Positions 8,587 through 17,229 of a stretch of DNA of 64,000 nucleotides are shown here, piece by piece. The position numbers and the translations under genes were made by a program. Source of the DNA: Zoogloea sp. Its GTDB lineage: Bacteria > Pseudomonadota > Gammaproteobacteria > Burkholderiales > Rhodocyclaceae. The notes beneath the pieces were generated by a model. It was not told the DNA's origin and ran no database searches. It worked only from the letters and a program-made list of their open reading frames with translations. The stretch is from NCBI RefSeq assembly GCF_028689785.1, contig NZ_JAQVCN010000002.1, positions 62,001 through 126,000 on the forward strand, read 5' to 3'. Each line of letters opens with the position of its first letter. Position 1 is the stretch's first letter.

Positions 8587-9119
8587 TTGGGTTCCTCTTC
8601 AAGGTAACGGGACAGCATCATTCCCTGGGCCACAACGAACACGAGCATCAGTCCCATGCCGCCGAAGAGCTTGAAATTGACCCAGGTGTCTTCGGAGTAG
8701 GTGTAAGCGACAAACAGGTTGAGTACGCCCATGCCGGCAAAGAATGCGGCCCAGGCGAGGTTGAGGCGCTCCCACAAAGGGTCGGGTAGCTTGAGTTGGG
8801 CTTCCATCAGCGTGCGGATCAGGTTCTTGCGCAGAACCAGCGCTGAGAACAACAACGCCCCCGCGAAGAACCAATACAGCACCGTGGGCTTCCACTTGAT
8901 GAAGGTGGGGTTCTGGAAGATCAGGGTGGCGCCACCGAATACGGTGACGATGGCCAGGCTCACCCACAACATGGTATCCACCTTGCGGTGGCGGAACCAC
9001 ACCCAGGCGATCTGCCCGACGGTGGCAACAATGGCTACGGCGGTCGCGGCGAAGATCCCCGAGAACTTGTAGGCGACGAAAAACAGGATGATGGGAAACA
9101 GGTCGAAAAGGAATTTCAT
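8583..9119 (-). CDS. yciB: inner-membrane septation protein YciB (IspZ/IspA family)
   Basis: 178 residues from ATG 9119. Upstream in-frame starts are rejected because [20 protein letters not shown] is the canonical N-terminus. About five transmembrane helices are visible, with conserved [20 protein letters not shown] and [15 protein letters not shown] followed by NLFVAY and [14 protein letters not shown]. Family knowledge places YciB in the inner membrane, linked to cell-envelope synthesis and septation. It is first in the operon with yciI, bolA and ppiC. Confidence 0.94.
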   Translation of the reverse strand: MKFLFDLFPIILFFVAYKFSGIFAATAVAIVATVGQIAWVWFRHRKVDTMLWVSLAIVTVFGGATLIFQNPTFIKWKPTVLYWFFAGALLFSALVLRKNLIRTLMEAQLKLPDPLWERLNLAWAAFFAGMGVLNLFVAYTYSEDTWVNFKLFGGMGLMLVFVVAQGMMLSRYLEEEPK

Positions 9120-9177
9120 CGGTCGGAGCTTGGCAAGCGGGGTGCGGAGCGCGTGGTACGGAAGGGGGAAGGGCGGA

Positions 9178-9576
9178 TCAGGTCGGTTCGGCGCGGTTGC
9201 GCATGTGGTCGGCCAGGCCCTCGATGGCGCCCCACAGGCGTTCGCGCAGGGGGCCGTCGGGAACGCACTCGTCAAAGGCCTGGCGCATGCACATCAGCCA
9301 TTGGTCCCGTTCGGCGCTGGCGATGGAGAAGAGGAGGTGGCGGGCACGCAGCCGGGGATGGCCGAACTCCTGTTCGAACAGGGGCGGCCCGCCGAGCCAG
9401 CCACTGAGGTACTTGAAGAGCTTTTCTTCAGAGCCGGAGAGGTCTTCCGGGTGCATCTGGCGCACATCCCAGGCTTCCGGCAGGGTGTCCATGAGGGCGT
9501 AGAAACGATGCACGAGGCGGCGGATGCCTTCGGCCCCGCCCAGTTCGATGTAAGGGGTGGTTTGCTCAGGCACCAT
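9178..9576 (-). CDS. group II truncated haemoglobin
   Basis: 132 residues from ATG 9576 (GGAGAA upstream). The pattern [18 protein letters not shown], then [20 protein letters not shown] and [13 protein letters not shown] is the class II truncated globin signature. The proximal His lies in the RARHLLF helix and the G8 Trp in RDQWLMCM. Such proteins bind oxygen, NO or other small ligands and often serve in NO or sulfide/redox stress. Its start overlaps by 11 bases the end of the ETHE1-like gene, so both are translated from one message. Confidence 0.93.
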   Translation of the reverse strand: MVPEQTTPYIELGGAEGIRRLVHRFYALMDTLPEAWDVRQMHPEDLSGSEEKLFKYLSGWLGGPPLFEQEFGHPRLRARHLLFSIASAERDQWLMCMRQAFDECVPDGPLRERLWGAIEGLADHMRNRAEPT

Positions 9577-10276
9577 GGATGTCGTGTTCTCCAATGCGGC
9601 CGCAACGCAGATTGGCCGGCAGGGCTTCATCGATCATGCGCGGGCGGGGCAGGTCGAGGTTGGCCATCAGTTCGATGAACTCGTTGCGACTCCGGCCAGA
9701 CAGGCGCGGGTTGCTGATTTTCTCCTGACCGATGCACGAAACGCGGGCGCCGCGGTAGTCGTGACCCGGATAGACCAGGGTTTCGTCAGGCTGCACGAAG
9801 AGGCGTTCGGTGATGCTGTCGTAGAGGGTTCCGGCGTCGCCGCCCTGAAAGTCGGTGCGGCCGCAGCCTCCGATCATAAGGGCATCACCGGTGAATAGCC
9901 GGTCACGCCAGTGGTAGGTGACACAGCCGGGGGTATGGCCGGGGGTCGGGATCACGCGGATCAGTTCGTTGCCGAAGACCACGGTATCGCCGTCTCTGAG
10001 CAGGCGGTCGGCACAGCCGACACCGCCGCCGGCACCAATGGCGCTGCGAGCCCCTGTGAGCTCGCGCAGCCCGGCCGCTCCGGTGATGTGATCGGCATGG
10101 ACATGCGTTTCCAATATCCAAGCCAGCTGAAGCTCCTGCTCCTGAAGAAAGGTGATGTAGGCACCGACGTGCTCCTTGACCGAGTCGATGATGACAGCGT
10201 CGCCCGTCAGGGGATCTGCAAGCAGATGGCTGAGTGTGCTGCTGGTGGGATCGAAGAACTGGTGAAACAGGATCAT
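9566..10276 (-). CDS. MBL-fold persulfide dioxygenase-like protein (ETHE1 family)
   Basis: 236 residues beginning MILFHQFFDPTSSTLSHLLA, the standard ETHE1/persulfide dioxygenase N-terminus. Metal ligands are visible in THVHADHITGA, TPGHTPGCVTY and LFTGDALMIGGCGRTDFQ, with VYPGHDYRG near the C-terminus. Family members use mononuclear iron to oxidise glutathione persulfide to sulfite and GSH. There is no rhodanese fusion. It sits 39 bases downstream of the EnvZ-like gene and overlaps the truncated globin gene. Hydroxyacylglutathione hydrolase is a less likely alternative because GCGRTDFQ is characteristic of ETHE1. Confidence 0.88.
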   Translation of the reverse strand: MILFHQFFDPTSSTLSHLLADPLTGDAVIIDSVKEHVGAYITFLQEQELQLAWILETHVHADHITGAAGLRELTGARSAIGAGGGVGCADRLLRDGDTVVFGNELIRVIPTPGHTPGCVTYHWRDRLFTGDALMIGGCGRTDFQGGDAGTLYDSITERLFVQPDETLVYPGHDYRGARVSCIGQEKISNPRLSGRSRNEFIELMANLDLPRPRMIDEALPANLRCGRIGEHDIHGA

Positions 10277-10315
10277 GGGAGCACGACGTGGAGGGTGACG
10301 GACCTGATTTTAGCT

Positions 10316-11674
10316 TCAACTCAGGCTTTTGGTATGACCGCGCAGCAGGATGCTGGCACGCAGGCCGCCACCTTCACGGGGGAGCAGGCGAAATTCGCCG
10401 TGCTGTCCACGGACGATGCGGTCCACGATGGCCAGCCCCAGGCCGGAGCCCTTGGTGTTGCTGCGGGCGGATTCCAGGCGGGTGAAGGGGCGCTTCACCT
10501 TTTCGGTTTGTTCAGCGGGAATCCCCGGGCCTCGGTCGAGGACTTCGATCATTGGACGTCCGTCGAGCATGCCGACGGCGAGTTCAGGCGGGTGGCCGGC
10601 GTAATGCAGGGCGTTCTCGATCAAATTGGTGACTGCCCGACGCAGGGCCTGGGGGCGGACCTGGGCCTGCGCCGCAGTGGTGGCAAGAACCGTGATCGGC
10701 ACGCCCCGGCGGGCGTAGAGCCCGGCTAGATCGTTGGCCAGTTCGGCGAGATCCATGGCTTCCAGGGGCTCGTCTCCGTCAAGCTTCGAGAAGGCAAGGA
10801 ACTGCCCGATGATGCGATCCATGTCCTCAATGTCGGAGACCATGGCATCGACCTCACCCGGATCGGCGCCGCACATCTCGACGCCCAGGCGCAGGCGTGC
10901 AAGGGGCGTGCGCAGATCGTGGGAGACACCGGCAAGGATCAGGGCTCGGTCCGCGTCGAGCTCCTGAAGGTCATTGGACATCTGGTTGAACGCATGGGCC
11001 AGGTCGGCCAGCTCGGCTGGGCCGCTCTCACTGAGTCGCGGCGGGACTTCACCCCGGCCCACAGTACGGGCGGCAGAGGCCAGCGCCTTGAGGGGGCGGT
11101 TGAGGCGTGAGACGATCATGTAGGCGCCGAGCATGGCCAGGCTGAGGGCGGCAGTGCCCCACCACATCCATTCCAGGGCATGGGGGCGCATGATGCGTTC
11201 GGATGGGAGCATGAGCCAGAATTCGCCGGCGTCCTCCGGGTCGTCGGCCTGGATGTGGAAGCTGACCCAGAAACCGGTCAGGCCTTCCCAGGATGCAGCG
11301 AAGCGGGTGTCTGGCCCAAGCTGGTGGCGGACATCGGCGGTGAGCTTGCGCACCAGAATGCTGTCTTCGAGCGGTGTCGTCCGGTCATCGGCCTCGGCGG
11401 GGTAAATGCGGATGCCTTCCTGGGTGGCCAGGTCAAGCAGGAGATCCTTGCGCAGGGACGGGTCGGCATTGAGCAGGGCGGTGCGGGTCAGATTGATGAT
11501 GCTGACGACGGCCTGGGCTGTTTGCGCGGCCCGGCTTGCCTGGTCGAAATGGCTGAAAATGGCTGACCACACGGCCACCGATGCCAGCATCAGCACGGTG
11601 ACGACCAAGAAGATGCGCCACAGCAGGGTACGCGGCGCCCCCACCAGGAAAGAACGATAGCGGGCAGGCGCCAT
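10316..11674 (-). CDS. envZ: EnvZ-like sensor histidine kinase
   Basis: 452 residues from ATG 11674; a longer frame would overlap ompR by about 90 bases and adds no domain. TM1 (IFLVVTVLMLASVAVWSAIF) and a periplasmic region are followed by TM2, HAMP (SRLNRPLKALASAARTV), HisKA with phospho-acceptor His252 in GVSHDLRTPLARL, and HATPase_c with NLIENALHYAG, VLDRGPGIP and GSGLGLAIVDRIV. It autophosphorylates and passes phosphate to the OmpR encoded ten bases upstream. The signal is probably osmotic or envelope-related by family analogy, but the periplasmic region is not a known ligand domain. The persulfide dioxygenase and globin genes follow it. Confidence 0.92.
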   Translation of the reverse strand: MAPARYRSFLVGAPRTLLWRIFLVVTVLMLASVAVWSAIFSHFDQASRAAQTAQAVVSIINLTRTALLNADPSLRKDLLLDLATQEGIRIYPAEADDRTTPLEDSILVRKLTADVRHQLGPDTRFAASWEGLTGFWVSFHIQADDPEDAGEFWLMLPSERIMRPHALEWMWWGTAALSLAMLGAYMIVSRLNRPLKALASAARTVGRGEVPPRLSESGPAELADLAHAFNQMSNDLQELDADRALILAGVSHDLRTPLARLRLGVEMCGADPGEVDAMVSDIEDMDRIIGQFLAFSKLDGDEPLEAMDLAELANDLAGLYARRGVPITVLATTAAQAQVRPQALRRAVTNLIENALHYAGHPPELAVGMLDGRPMIEVLDRGPGIPAEQTEKVKRPFTRLESARSNTKGSGLGLAIVDRIVRGQHGEFRLLPREGGGLRASILLRGHTKSLS

Positions 11675-11684
11675 GGGGGCGGGT

Positions 11685-12413
11685 TCAGGCAGCGTGCTTG
11701 TTGCCGTCCGGTACGAAGACATAGCCAAAACCCCATACGGTCTGGATGTAGCGGGGTTTGCCGGGGTCTTCTTCAATCAACTTGCGCAGGCGCGAGATCT
11801 GAACGTCGATGGAACGGTCGAACACGTCGTATTCGCGACCCCGGGCCAACTCCATCAGGCGGTCCCGGGAGAGGGGCTGGCGCGGATGCTGTAACAGGAC
11901 CTTGAGCAGGGCGAACTCGCCAGTGGTGAGGAGGGTTTCCTCGCCATTACGGATCAGGATGCGGTTGCCCAGTTGTACGACGATCTGGCCAAAGCTCACG
12001 TCCTCGTCGTCGGCCACCGGGGCGCCTGGCGGCGTTTGGGGCTGACGGCGCAGCACCGCATGGATGCGAGCCACCAGTTCGCGGGGGTTGAAGGGCTTGG
12101 GCAGATAGTCGTCGGCACCCATCTCGAGGCCGATGATGCGGTCCACGTCATCGCCTTTGGCGGTCAGCATCACGATGGGAATCCGGTTGCCTGTGCCACG
12201 CAGACGCCGGCAGATCGACAGGCCGTCCTCCCCGGGCAGCATCAGGTCAAGCACCATCAGATCGAAGTGTTCGCGCAGAATGGCCCGGTCCATCTGGGCA
12301 GCGTCGTTGACCACCTTGACGTTGAAGCCCTGTTCGCCGAGGTAGCGCTTGAGCAGGTCGCGCAGGCGGAGGTCGTCATCGACGACAAGGATGCGATAGC
12401 TTTCTTTTTCCAT
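11685..12413 (-). CDS. ompR: OmpR family response regulator
   Basis: 242 residues. The receiver domain has acidic VVDDDLRLRDLL, phospho-acceptor Asp56 in LMVLDLMLPGEDG, the Thr of VMLTAKGDDVDRI and the Lys of DDYLPKPFNPREL. The C-terminal winged-helix domain contains TTGEFALLKVLLQHPRQPLS and FDRSIDVQISRLRKLIEEDP, then YIQTVWGFGYVF, the OmpR/PhoB pattern and very close to true OmpR. It starts the minus-strand run ompR-envZ-persulfide dioxygenase-truncated globin. The promoter must lie in 12414-12604, which I find otherwise empty apart from the 5' leader of the divergent gene. Confidence 0.95.
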   Translation of the reverse strand: MEKESYRILVVDDDLRLRDLLKRYLGEQGFNVKVVNDAAQMDRAILREHFDLMVLDLMLPGEDGLSICRRLRGTGNRIPIVMLTAKGDDVDRIIGLEMGADDYLPKPFNPRELVARIHAVLRRQPQTPPGAPVADDEDVSFGQIVVQLGNRILIRNGEETLLTTGEFALLKVLLQHPRQPLSRDRLMELARGREYDVFDRSIDVQISRLRKLIEEDPGKPRYIQTVWGFGYVFVPDGNKHAA

Positions 12414-12604
12414 GGCCTCATCCTAACGGCTCACCGATCGCCCGGCTAGGCCGGCTGCGAAGGTCGGGTAAGCAAACGTAAGTCTCTGTGGGGGTCTAAC
12501 ATTCTCTTACAAAGGTGGATTCCAAGCCCCGCGCGGGCTGCCAGAATCAATTCAGGGCCGGGCGGGTATGCCGAAAAACGCCGGTCCGGGTTAGGATAGG
12601 GACC

Positions 12605-12928
12605 ATGCGCCACGGGATAGATTCACCGAAATGGATTCGTCACGGCTTGCACGTCGGGGTGGTCGTGCTGCTGTCTTCGCTGCTTGCGGGCGGTAGTGCG
12701 CTGGCTGATCCGGGGGAGCGTCTCACCCCTTTTCTGCGCCAGTACGCGGCACCCCAGGATCGTCCGATGCGTCAGATGCCGGCTTTTGCTGCCGAGCCGA
12801 TGCGCCGCAGCGAGATGGATGAGCGAAATCCTCGTCGCTGGTCGCCGGAGGAGCGTCGCCAGTTGCGTCGCGATGTGCACGAAGCAGGCCGCGACGTTTA
12901 CGGCAATCCACCACGCCGTCCAGATTGA
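12605..12928 (+). CDS. small secreted basic protein, hypothetical
   Basis: 107 residues from ATG 12605, preceded by AGGATAGGG. The N-terminus HGLHVGVVVLLSSLLAGGSA followed by LADP looks like a Sec signal peptide. The mature part is short, rich in Arg and Pro, and ends with RRWSPEERRQLRRDVHEAGR then DVYGNPPRRPD. This tail is reminiscent of small periplasmic conserved hypotheticals of betaproteobacteria. There is no recognised domain and no cysteine in the mature part. It stands alone, divergent from ompR and upstream of tsaB. Confidence 0.65.
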   Translation: MRHGIDSPKWIRHGLHVGVVVLLSSLLAGGSALADPGERLTPFLRQYAAPQDRPMRQMPAFAAEPMRRSEMDERNPRRWSPEERRQLRRDVHEAGRDVYGNPPRRPD

Positions 12929-12985
12929 GGCCTGGCCTCCGCGCAGGCGGACCTCAGGCCCGGAGGGCGGTAGAATGCGGCCGCT

Positions 12986-13678
12986 ATGAAGATTCTTGCC
13001 CTCGAAACATCCACCGATTCCGGTTCCGTTGCCTTGCTCGACGGAGACATCCTGACTGAACGTCCGGTTGCCGGCCGCCCTGGTCACTCGGAAACCCTTC
13101 TTCCCGAGGTCGTCGCCCTCCTCGACAGTTGTGGCGTCGCCCTGGCTCAGCTCGATGCTATCGCCTTCGGCGCCGGGCCGGGTGCTTTCACTGGTTTGCG
13201 CCTGGCCTGCGGTGTGGCCCAGGGTTTGGCGCTGGGGCTTGGCAAGCCAGTGATTCCGGTGGGTGACCTGGAGGCACTGGCCAGCCAGTGCCGCGAGGAC
13301 GCCATTTTCGTGGCTGCCGACGCGCGCATGTCCGAAGTGTATTTTGCTGCCTACCGGCGGACTGCGGGGGGCTTGGAGGAGGTGATGGCGCCGGCCTGTG
13401 CCACACCGCTCGAAGTATGTCTGCCACCGGAGGGAAGCTGGTTTGGCTTTGGCACTGCCTTCCGGGCCTATCAGGAACGCTTGGTGCCGGCACTGGGGGC
13501 CCGTCTGGCCGGGTTCGACGGGGAGCCTGTGCCCCTGGCTTCCAGCATTGCCCGCCTGGCGGGCGGGCGATTCCTGCGGGGTGAGCTGCTTGATCCGGCC
13601 CTGGCCGCGCCCCTTTATGTGCGCGACAAGGTCGCCATGACCACCGCCGAGCGCTTGGCCCGCGGGGGCAAGGCGTGA
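12986..13678 (+). CDS. tsaB: tRNA threonylcarbamoyladenosine biosynthesis protein TsaB
   Basis: 230 residues with the ASKHA fold of TsaB/YeaZ: MKILALETSTDSGSVALLDG, GHSETLLPEVVALLDSCG and FGAGPGAFTGLRLACGVAQG. It partners TsaD and TsaE in making t6A37 of ANN-decoding tRNAs. The sites for metal binding and catalysis of TsaD are absent, as expected for TsaB. It is followed 46 bases later by rimI, the usual bacterial order, and then by udg. Confidence 0.95.
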   Translation: MKILALETSTDSGSVALLDGDILTERPVAGRPGHSETLLPEVVALLDSCGVALAQLDAIAFGAGPGAFTGLRLACGVAQGLALGLGKPVIPVGDLEALASQCREDAIFVAADARMSEVYFAAYRRTAGGLEEVMAPACATPLEVCLPPEGSWFGFGTAFRAYQERLVPALGARLAGFDGEPVPLASSIARLAGGRFLRGELLDPALAAPLYVRDKVAMTTAERLARGGKA

Positions 13679-13724
13679 GCGCTGAAAATGTCACAGGTGT
13701 GGCAAAGCGGCCGGGAAGGGCATG

Positions 13725-14177
13725 ATGAGCGTGCTTGCCCTGGATTTCGTACCTATGGAGACCGACGATCTGGAATGGATCGCGGCCCAGGATCGTGAGC
13801 TTTACCCCTTCCCTTGGTCGGAGCAAAATTTTGCCGATTCGATCATTGCCGGGTACGGTTGCTGGACCCTGTTCGAGGGCGGGCAGCGGGTCGGTTATGC
13901 GGTGCTGATGATGGTGCTGGACGAGGCGCACATTCTCAACATTAGTGTCAGCAAGGCCCGTCAGGGGCTGGGGCTCGGGCGTCGCCTGCTCGATCACCTG
14001 GGGGCCGTGGCCCGGGCCGCGGGGGCACGGCAGATGTTCCTGGAGGTGCGCCCGTCCAACACGCCGGCCCTGGCCATGTACGGGAAGGCCGGCTTTGAGA
14101 CCATCGGTCGGCGCAAGGGCTATTACCCTGCGGTCAATGGGCGCGAGGACGCGCTGGTCATGAGGCTGCCCCTGTGA
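13725..14177 (+). CDS. rimI: ribosomal-protein-alanine N-acetyltransferase
   Basis: 150 residues; the start could be ATG 13722 or 13725, and GGAAGG at 13714-13719 is better spaced for 13725. GNAT fold: YPFPWSEQNFADSIIAGYGC, HILNISVSKARQGLGLGRRL (acetyl-CoA binding Q/RxxGxG/A region) and FLEVRPSNTPALAMYGKAGF, then ETIGRRKGYYP, all hallmarks of RimI. It acetylates the N-terminal Ala of ribosomal protein S18 by family knowledge. Clustered with tsaB and udg. Confidence 0.93.
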   Translation: MSVLALDFVPMETDDLEWIAAQDRELYPFPWSEQNFADSIIAGYGCWTLFEGGQRVGYAVLMMVLDEAHILNISVSKARQGLGLGRRLLDHLGAVARAAGARQMFLEVRPSNTPALAMYGKAGFETIGRRKGYYPAVNGREDALVMRLPL

Positions 14178-14187
14178 GGTGTGTGGA

Positions 14188-15009
14188 ATGAACCTGCGAC
14201 GTGACGCGATTCTGCGGGAGATGGGGCTGGCACCCCTGTGGCGCCTGAGGGGCGCCGGGCAGGGGGAGGCGGAGCCGGCCCCGGCTGAAATCTCGCCCGA
14301 ACGTGTTCCAGTGGTGCTTCAGTCTGCCTCCGCGCCCATGCCGCGTCCGGCACGCCCCGATCTGCGGGAGAGCCTGCAGCAGGCGGCTGCACCAGTTGTT
14401 CCGGTACAGCCCATGCAGCGGAGCGACGTGGGCGGAGCAGTATCCGGGCTGGATTGGGAGACGCTGGAGGCGACCATTCGCGGCTGCGAGGCCTGCGGCC
14501 TGTGCAAGCGTCGCAAGCAGGCCGTGCCCGGTGTCGGCGACCGTCAGGCCGACTGGTTGTTCGTGGGCGAGGGCCCGGGGGCGGAGGAGGATGAGCGTGG
14601 TGAACCCTTCGTCGGTCAGGCCGGGCGCCTGCTGGACGCCATGCTGGCGCGCATCGATCTGAAGCGTGGCGAGGATGTGTACATCGCCAATGCAGTCAAG
14701 TGCCGTCCGCCCAACAATCGCACCCCGGAGGCTGCCGAGTTGGCTGCCTGCTTTCCTTACCTGCAGCGCCAGATCGCCCTGATCCGGCCCCGACTGATCG
14801 TCGCCTTGGGTCGCCCGGCGGCCCAGGCCTTGCTCAACGAGGAGGTCCGGATCGCAGCGTCCCGTGGCAAGCTGTTCTCTCATAATGACATTCCGGTGGT
14901 GGTGACCTACCATCCGGCCTATCTGCTGCGCAATCTGCAAGACAAGGCCAAGGCCTGGGAAGATCTCTGCTTTGCCCGCCGTACCATGGCTGGCCTGAAA
15001 GCCTCGTGA
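14188..15009 (+). CDS. uracil-DNA glycosylase, family 4 (Fe-S)
   Basis: 273 residues from ATG 14188. The first ~90 residues are a low-complexity Pro/Ala-rich linker often seen ahead of this domain in betaproteobacteria. The catalytic domain shows CEACGLCKRRKQAVPGVGD (two cluster cysteines), VGEGPGAEEDERGEPFVGQA (family 4 motif A), IANAVKCRPPNNRTPEAAEL and AACFPYL (remaining two cysteines), and TYHPAYLLRN (motif B). It removes uracil from DNA. The N-terminal extension resembles the tail of DNA-polymerase-related phage SPO1 homologues, but the enzyme core is complete. Confidence 0.93.
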   Translation: MNLRRDAILREMGLAPLWRLRGAGQGEAEPAPAEISPERVPVVLQSASAPMPRPARPDLRESLQQAAAPVVPVQPMQRSDVGGAVSGLDWETLEATIRGCEACGLCKRRKQAVPGVGDRQADWLFVGEGPGAEEDERGEPFVGQAGRLLDAMLARIDLKRGEDVYIANAVKCRPPNNRTPEAAELAACFPYLQRQIALIRPRLIVALGRPAAQALLNEEVRIAASRGKLFSHNDIPVVVTYHPAYLLRNLQDKAKAWEDLCFARRTMAGLKAS

Positions 15010-15169
15010 GGTTCGAAAGAGCCATTTCTGGGCTGGAAATGCAAGATTTCAATACGTGGGGCGGCGAGCCCCGCGTGTGCGCCGGGCGCCGCTAGAATGG
15101 CCGCGACCTTGCCGGAGTCTGTTTGACTGCCGGCTCCAACCTGATTTCTCTTTCATGAGGGCGTGCTCC

Positions 15170-15793
15170 ATGTCCATCAAGCCTCTTCTGTCTTTGGTCC
15201 TTTCGCTGTTCCTGCTCTCGGGCTGCGGCTATAACCAGATTCAGATCAACGACGAGCAGATCAACGCCTCTTGGTCTGAAGTGCTCAACCAGTACAAGCG
15301 CCGGGCCGACCTGATTCCCAATCTGGTGCAGGTGGTGCAGGGTTATGCTGCCCACGAAAAGGAAGTTCTGACCCGGGTGACCGAGGCTCGGGCCAGTGTG
15401 GCGGGCATGAAGGTGACCCCCGAGCTGGTCAATGATCCCGAGGCTATGGCCCGCTTCCAGAAGGCCCAGGGGGAGCTGTCCGGTGCCCTGTCTCGCCTGT
15501 TGGTGGTGTCCGAGAACTACCCCAACCTCAAGGCCGACGCCAACTTCCGCGACCTTCAGGCCCAGCTCGAAGGCACCGAGAACCGCATCACCGTGGCCCG
15601 TAACCGCTATATCAAGGCCGTTCAGGAGTACAACATCTCGGTGCGCACTTTCCCCAACAACCTGACCGCCATGGTCATCGGTGCCAAGGCCAAGGCCAAC
15701 TTCACCGTCGAGAACGAGCAGGCCATCAGCGAGCCGCCCAAGGTGAATTTTGGTGCTCCCGCTCCGGCGGCTGCGCCGGCCAAGGCCCAGTAG
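15170..15793 (+). CDS. lemA: LemA family lipoprotein
   Basis: 207 residues from ATG 15170 (ATG 15155 is possible). The signal peptide ends in a lipobox, LFLLSGCGYNQ, so lipidation at the Cys is likely. The LemA core follows: WSEVLNQYKRRADLIPNLVQ, EVLTRVTEARASVAGM, FQKAQGELSGALSRLLVVSE, YPNLKADANFRDLQAQLEGT and the invariant ENRITVARNRY. Long helices give an antiparallel bundle facing the periplasm. It is followed directly by two TPM-domain genes, a known LemA/TPM association whose role is unclear. Confidence 0.93.
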   Translation: MSIKPLLSLVLSLFLLSGCGYNQIQINDEQINASWSEVLNQYKRRADLIPNLVQVVQGYAAHEKEVLTRVTEARASVAGMKVTPELVNDPEAMARFQKAQGELSGALSRLLVVSENYPNLKADANFRDLQAQLEGTENRITVARNRYIKAVQEYNISVRTFPNNLTAMVIGAKAKANFTVENEQAISEPPKVNFGAPAPAAAPAKAQ

Positions 15794-15802
15794 GTCCGAT
15801 CC

Positions 15803-16690
15803 GTGTCGCAGGCCCTGGGCCGCAGCATGCTTCTGCGTTTTTTCATGGTGCTGCTGTGCAGCCTGGCCGGGGTGCTTCACGCCCAGGAGCTGCAGGCTCT
15901 GCCGAGTCTGTCGGCCCACGTCACCGATACTCTGGGGCTGTTGCCCGAGGCCCGTCGCGAGGCCCTGGAGGCGCGCCTGGTGGCCCTTGAGAAGGATAAA
16001 GGTGCCCAGGTGGCCGTGCTGGTGGTGGCGACTACCCAGCCGGAGGCGGTTGAATCCTACGCGCTGCGGGTGGCGGAAGCCTGGCGTCTTGGCCGCCAGG
16101 GTGTCGACGACGGGATCCTCTTCCTGATTGCTCGAGATGATCGGCGCATGCGCATCGAGGTGGGGCGGGGCCTGGAAGGGGCTGTGCCCGATGCCATTGC
16201 CAAGCGCATCATCGCCGACGTGGTGGCGCCGCATTTGCGGGGCGGGGATTTTGCAGGTGGTATCGAGGCCGGGGTGGACGCCATTGCGGCCCGCATCGCC
16301 GGTGAGCCCCTGCCGCCCCCCACGGCAGCGAGTGGCACGCAGGAGGCGGGCTTCGAGGAGCTGCTGGTGCTCGGGATCATTGGCACCATCGTGGTAGGGG
16401 GGGTGTTGAGAGCGATCTTCGGTCGTCTGCTGGGGGCCGGTCTCGCCTCGGGGATCGTGGGCTTCGCGGCCTGGACCCTTTCGGGGGTGCTCGTGATTGG
16501 TGTGGTGGGCGGGTTGCTGGCTTTCGCATTCGTTCTGGCCATGGGGTCCGGCGGAGGTGGTCGCGGGATTGGCGGCCCCTGGATGGGAGGCGGAATGGGC
16601 GGTGGCGGTTTCGGGCGGGGTGGCGGCGGAGGCGGCTGGTCTGGCGGCGGTGGTGGATTTGGTGGCGGTGGCGCCTCGGGGGACTGGTGA
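15803..16690 (+). CDS. TPM domain-containing membrane protein, Gly-rich tail (YgcG family)
   Basis: 295 residues from GTG 15803 with signal peptide MLLRFFMVLLCSLAGVLHAQ starting at residue 9. The TPM (YgcG, PF04536) domain follows: HVTDTLGLLPEARREALEAR, AVLVVATTQPEAVESYALRV, DDGILFLIARDDRRMRIEVG and RGLEGAVPDAIAKRIIADVV. Two hydrophobic segments lie at about residues 187-240. The C-terminus is nearly pure Gly with Trp, Phe and Arg. It overlaps the next TPM gene by one base. TPM proteins are periplasm-facing and of uncertain enzymatic role; they travel with LemA. Confidence 0.9.
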   Translation: MSQALGRSMLLRFFMVLLCSLAGVLHAQELQALPSLSAHVTDTLGLLPEARREALEARLVALEKDKGAQVAVLVVATTQPEAVESYALRVAEAWRLGRQGVDDGILFLIARDDRRMRIEVGRGLEGAVPDAIAKRIIADVVAPHLRGGDFAGGIEAGVDAIAARIAGEPLPPPTAASGTQEAGFEELLVLGIIGTIVVGGVLRAIFGRLLGAGLASGIVGFAAWTLSGVLVIGVVGGLLAFAFVLAMGSGGGGRGIGGPWMGGGMGGGGFGRGGGGGGWSGGGGGFGGGGASGDW

Positions 16691-17190
16691 TGTCCATGCT
16701 GCGCATTCTGCGTCATCTGCTTACCCCGGCCTGGGTTCTGGACCGGGTCTTTCCGGCAGGCGTGCTGGCTGCCATCGAGCAGGCGGTGAAAGCATCGGAA
16801 ACGCGTCACCGGGGCGAGCTGCGTTTTGCCGTGGAGGCGGGCCTGGATCTGGCCGACCTGCGCCAGGGCGTGTCGGCCCGGGAGCGGGCGGTCGAGGTCT
16901 TCTCGCAGCTCCGGGTGTGGGACACCGGGGAGAATACCGGCGTGCTGGTGTATGTCCAGTGGCTCGACCGTCGGGTCGAGATCGTGGCCGACCGGGGCAT
17001 TGCCGCCCGGGTTGCCCAGGCCGAGTGGGAAGGGATCTGCCGGCAGATGGAGCTGGCCTTCCGTGGTGGTCGATTTGAGCAGGGGGCGGTGGACGCCGTC
17101 AAGGCGGTGGGCGATCTGCTGGAGAAGCATTTTCCGGCTCGGCTGGACAACCCCAACGAACTTTCCGATCACCCCGTGCTGTTGCGCTGA
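16690..17190 (+). CDS. TPM domain protein, second copy
   Basis: 166 residues from ATG 16690, overlapping the upstream stop by one base. It contains a single TPM domain without signal peptide: ETRHRGELRFAVEAGLDLAD, NTGVLVYVQWLDRRVEIVAD, RGIAARVAQAEWEGICRQME. The C-terminus NPNELSDHPVLLR matches the conserved ending of this subgroup. This is the soluble or peripheral partner seen in LemA-TPM-TPM clusters. It converges on the PAS kinase gene with 39 bases between the stops. Confidence 0.88.
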   Translation: MSMLRILRHLLTPAWVLDRVFPAGVLAAIEQAVKASETRHRGELRFAVEAGLDLADLRQGVSARERAVEVFSQLRVWDTGENTGVLVYVQWLDRRVEIVADRGIAARVAQAEWEGICRQMELAFRGGRFEQGAVDAVKAVGDLLEKHFPARLDNPNELSDHPVLLR

Positions 17191-17229
17191 ACGGCTGCTT
17201 TCGGATGCCGCGGAGGCTGTGCCCCACGC

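Noticed and set aside
10719..11776. Longer start for the EnvZ-like kinase at 11776
   Set aside because: It would overlap ompR by about 90 bases and add sequence without homology; ATG 11674 gives a normal membrane-protein start.
12929..12985. GC-rich inverted segments between the small secreted protein gene and tsaB considered as terminator
   Set aside because: The pairing is interrupted and lacks a T run, so it is not convincing.
15010..15072. Small hairpins between udg and lemA considered as terminator or riboswitch
   Set aside because: Stems are only 5-6 bases, there is no T tract and no conserved riboswitch pattern.
16560..16690. Gly-rich repeat at the end of the first TPM protein considered as a DNA repeat element
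   Set aside because: The GGTGGC-type repetition is explained by coding for the poly-Gly tail common in TPM proteins.
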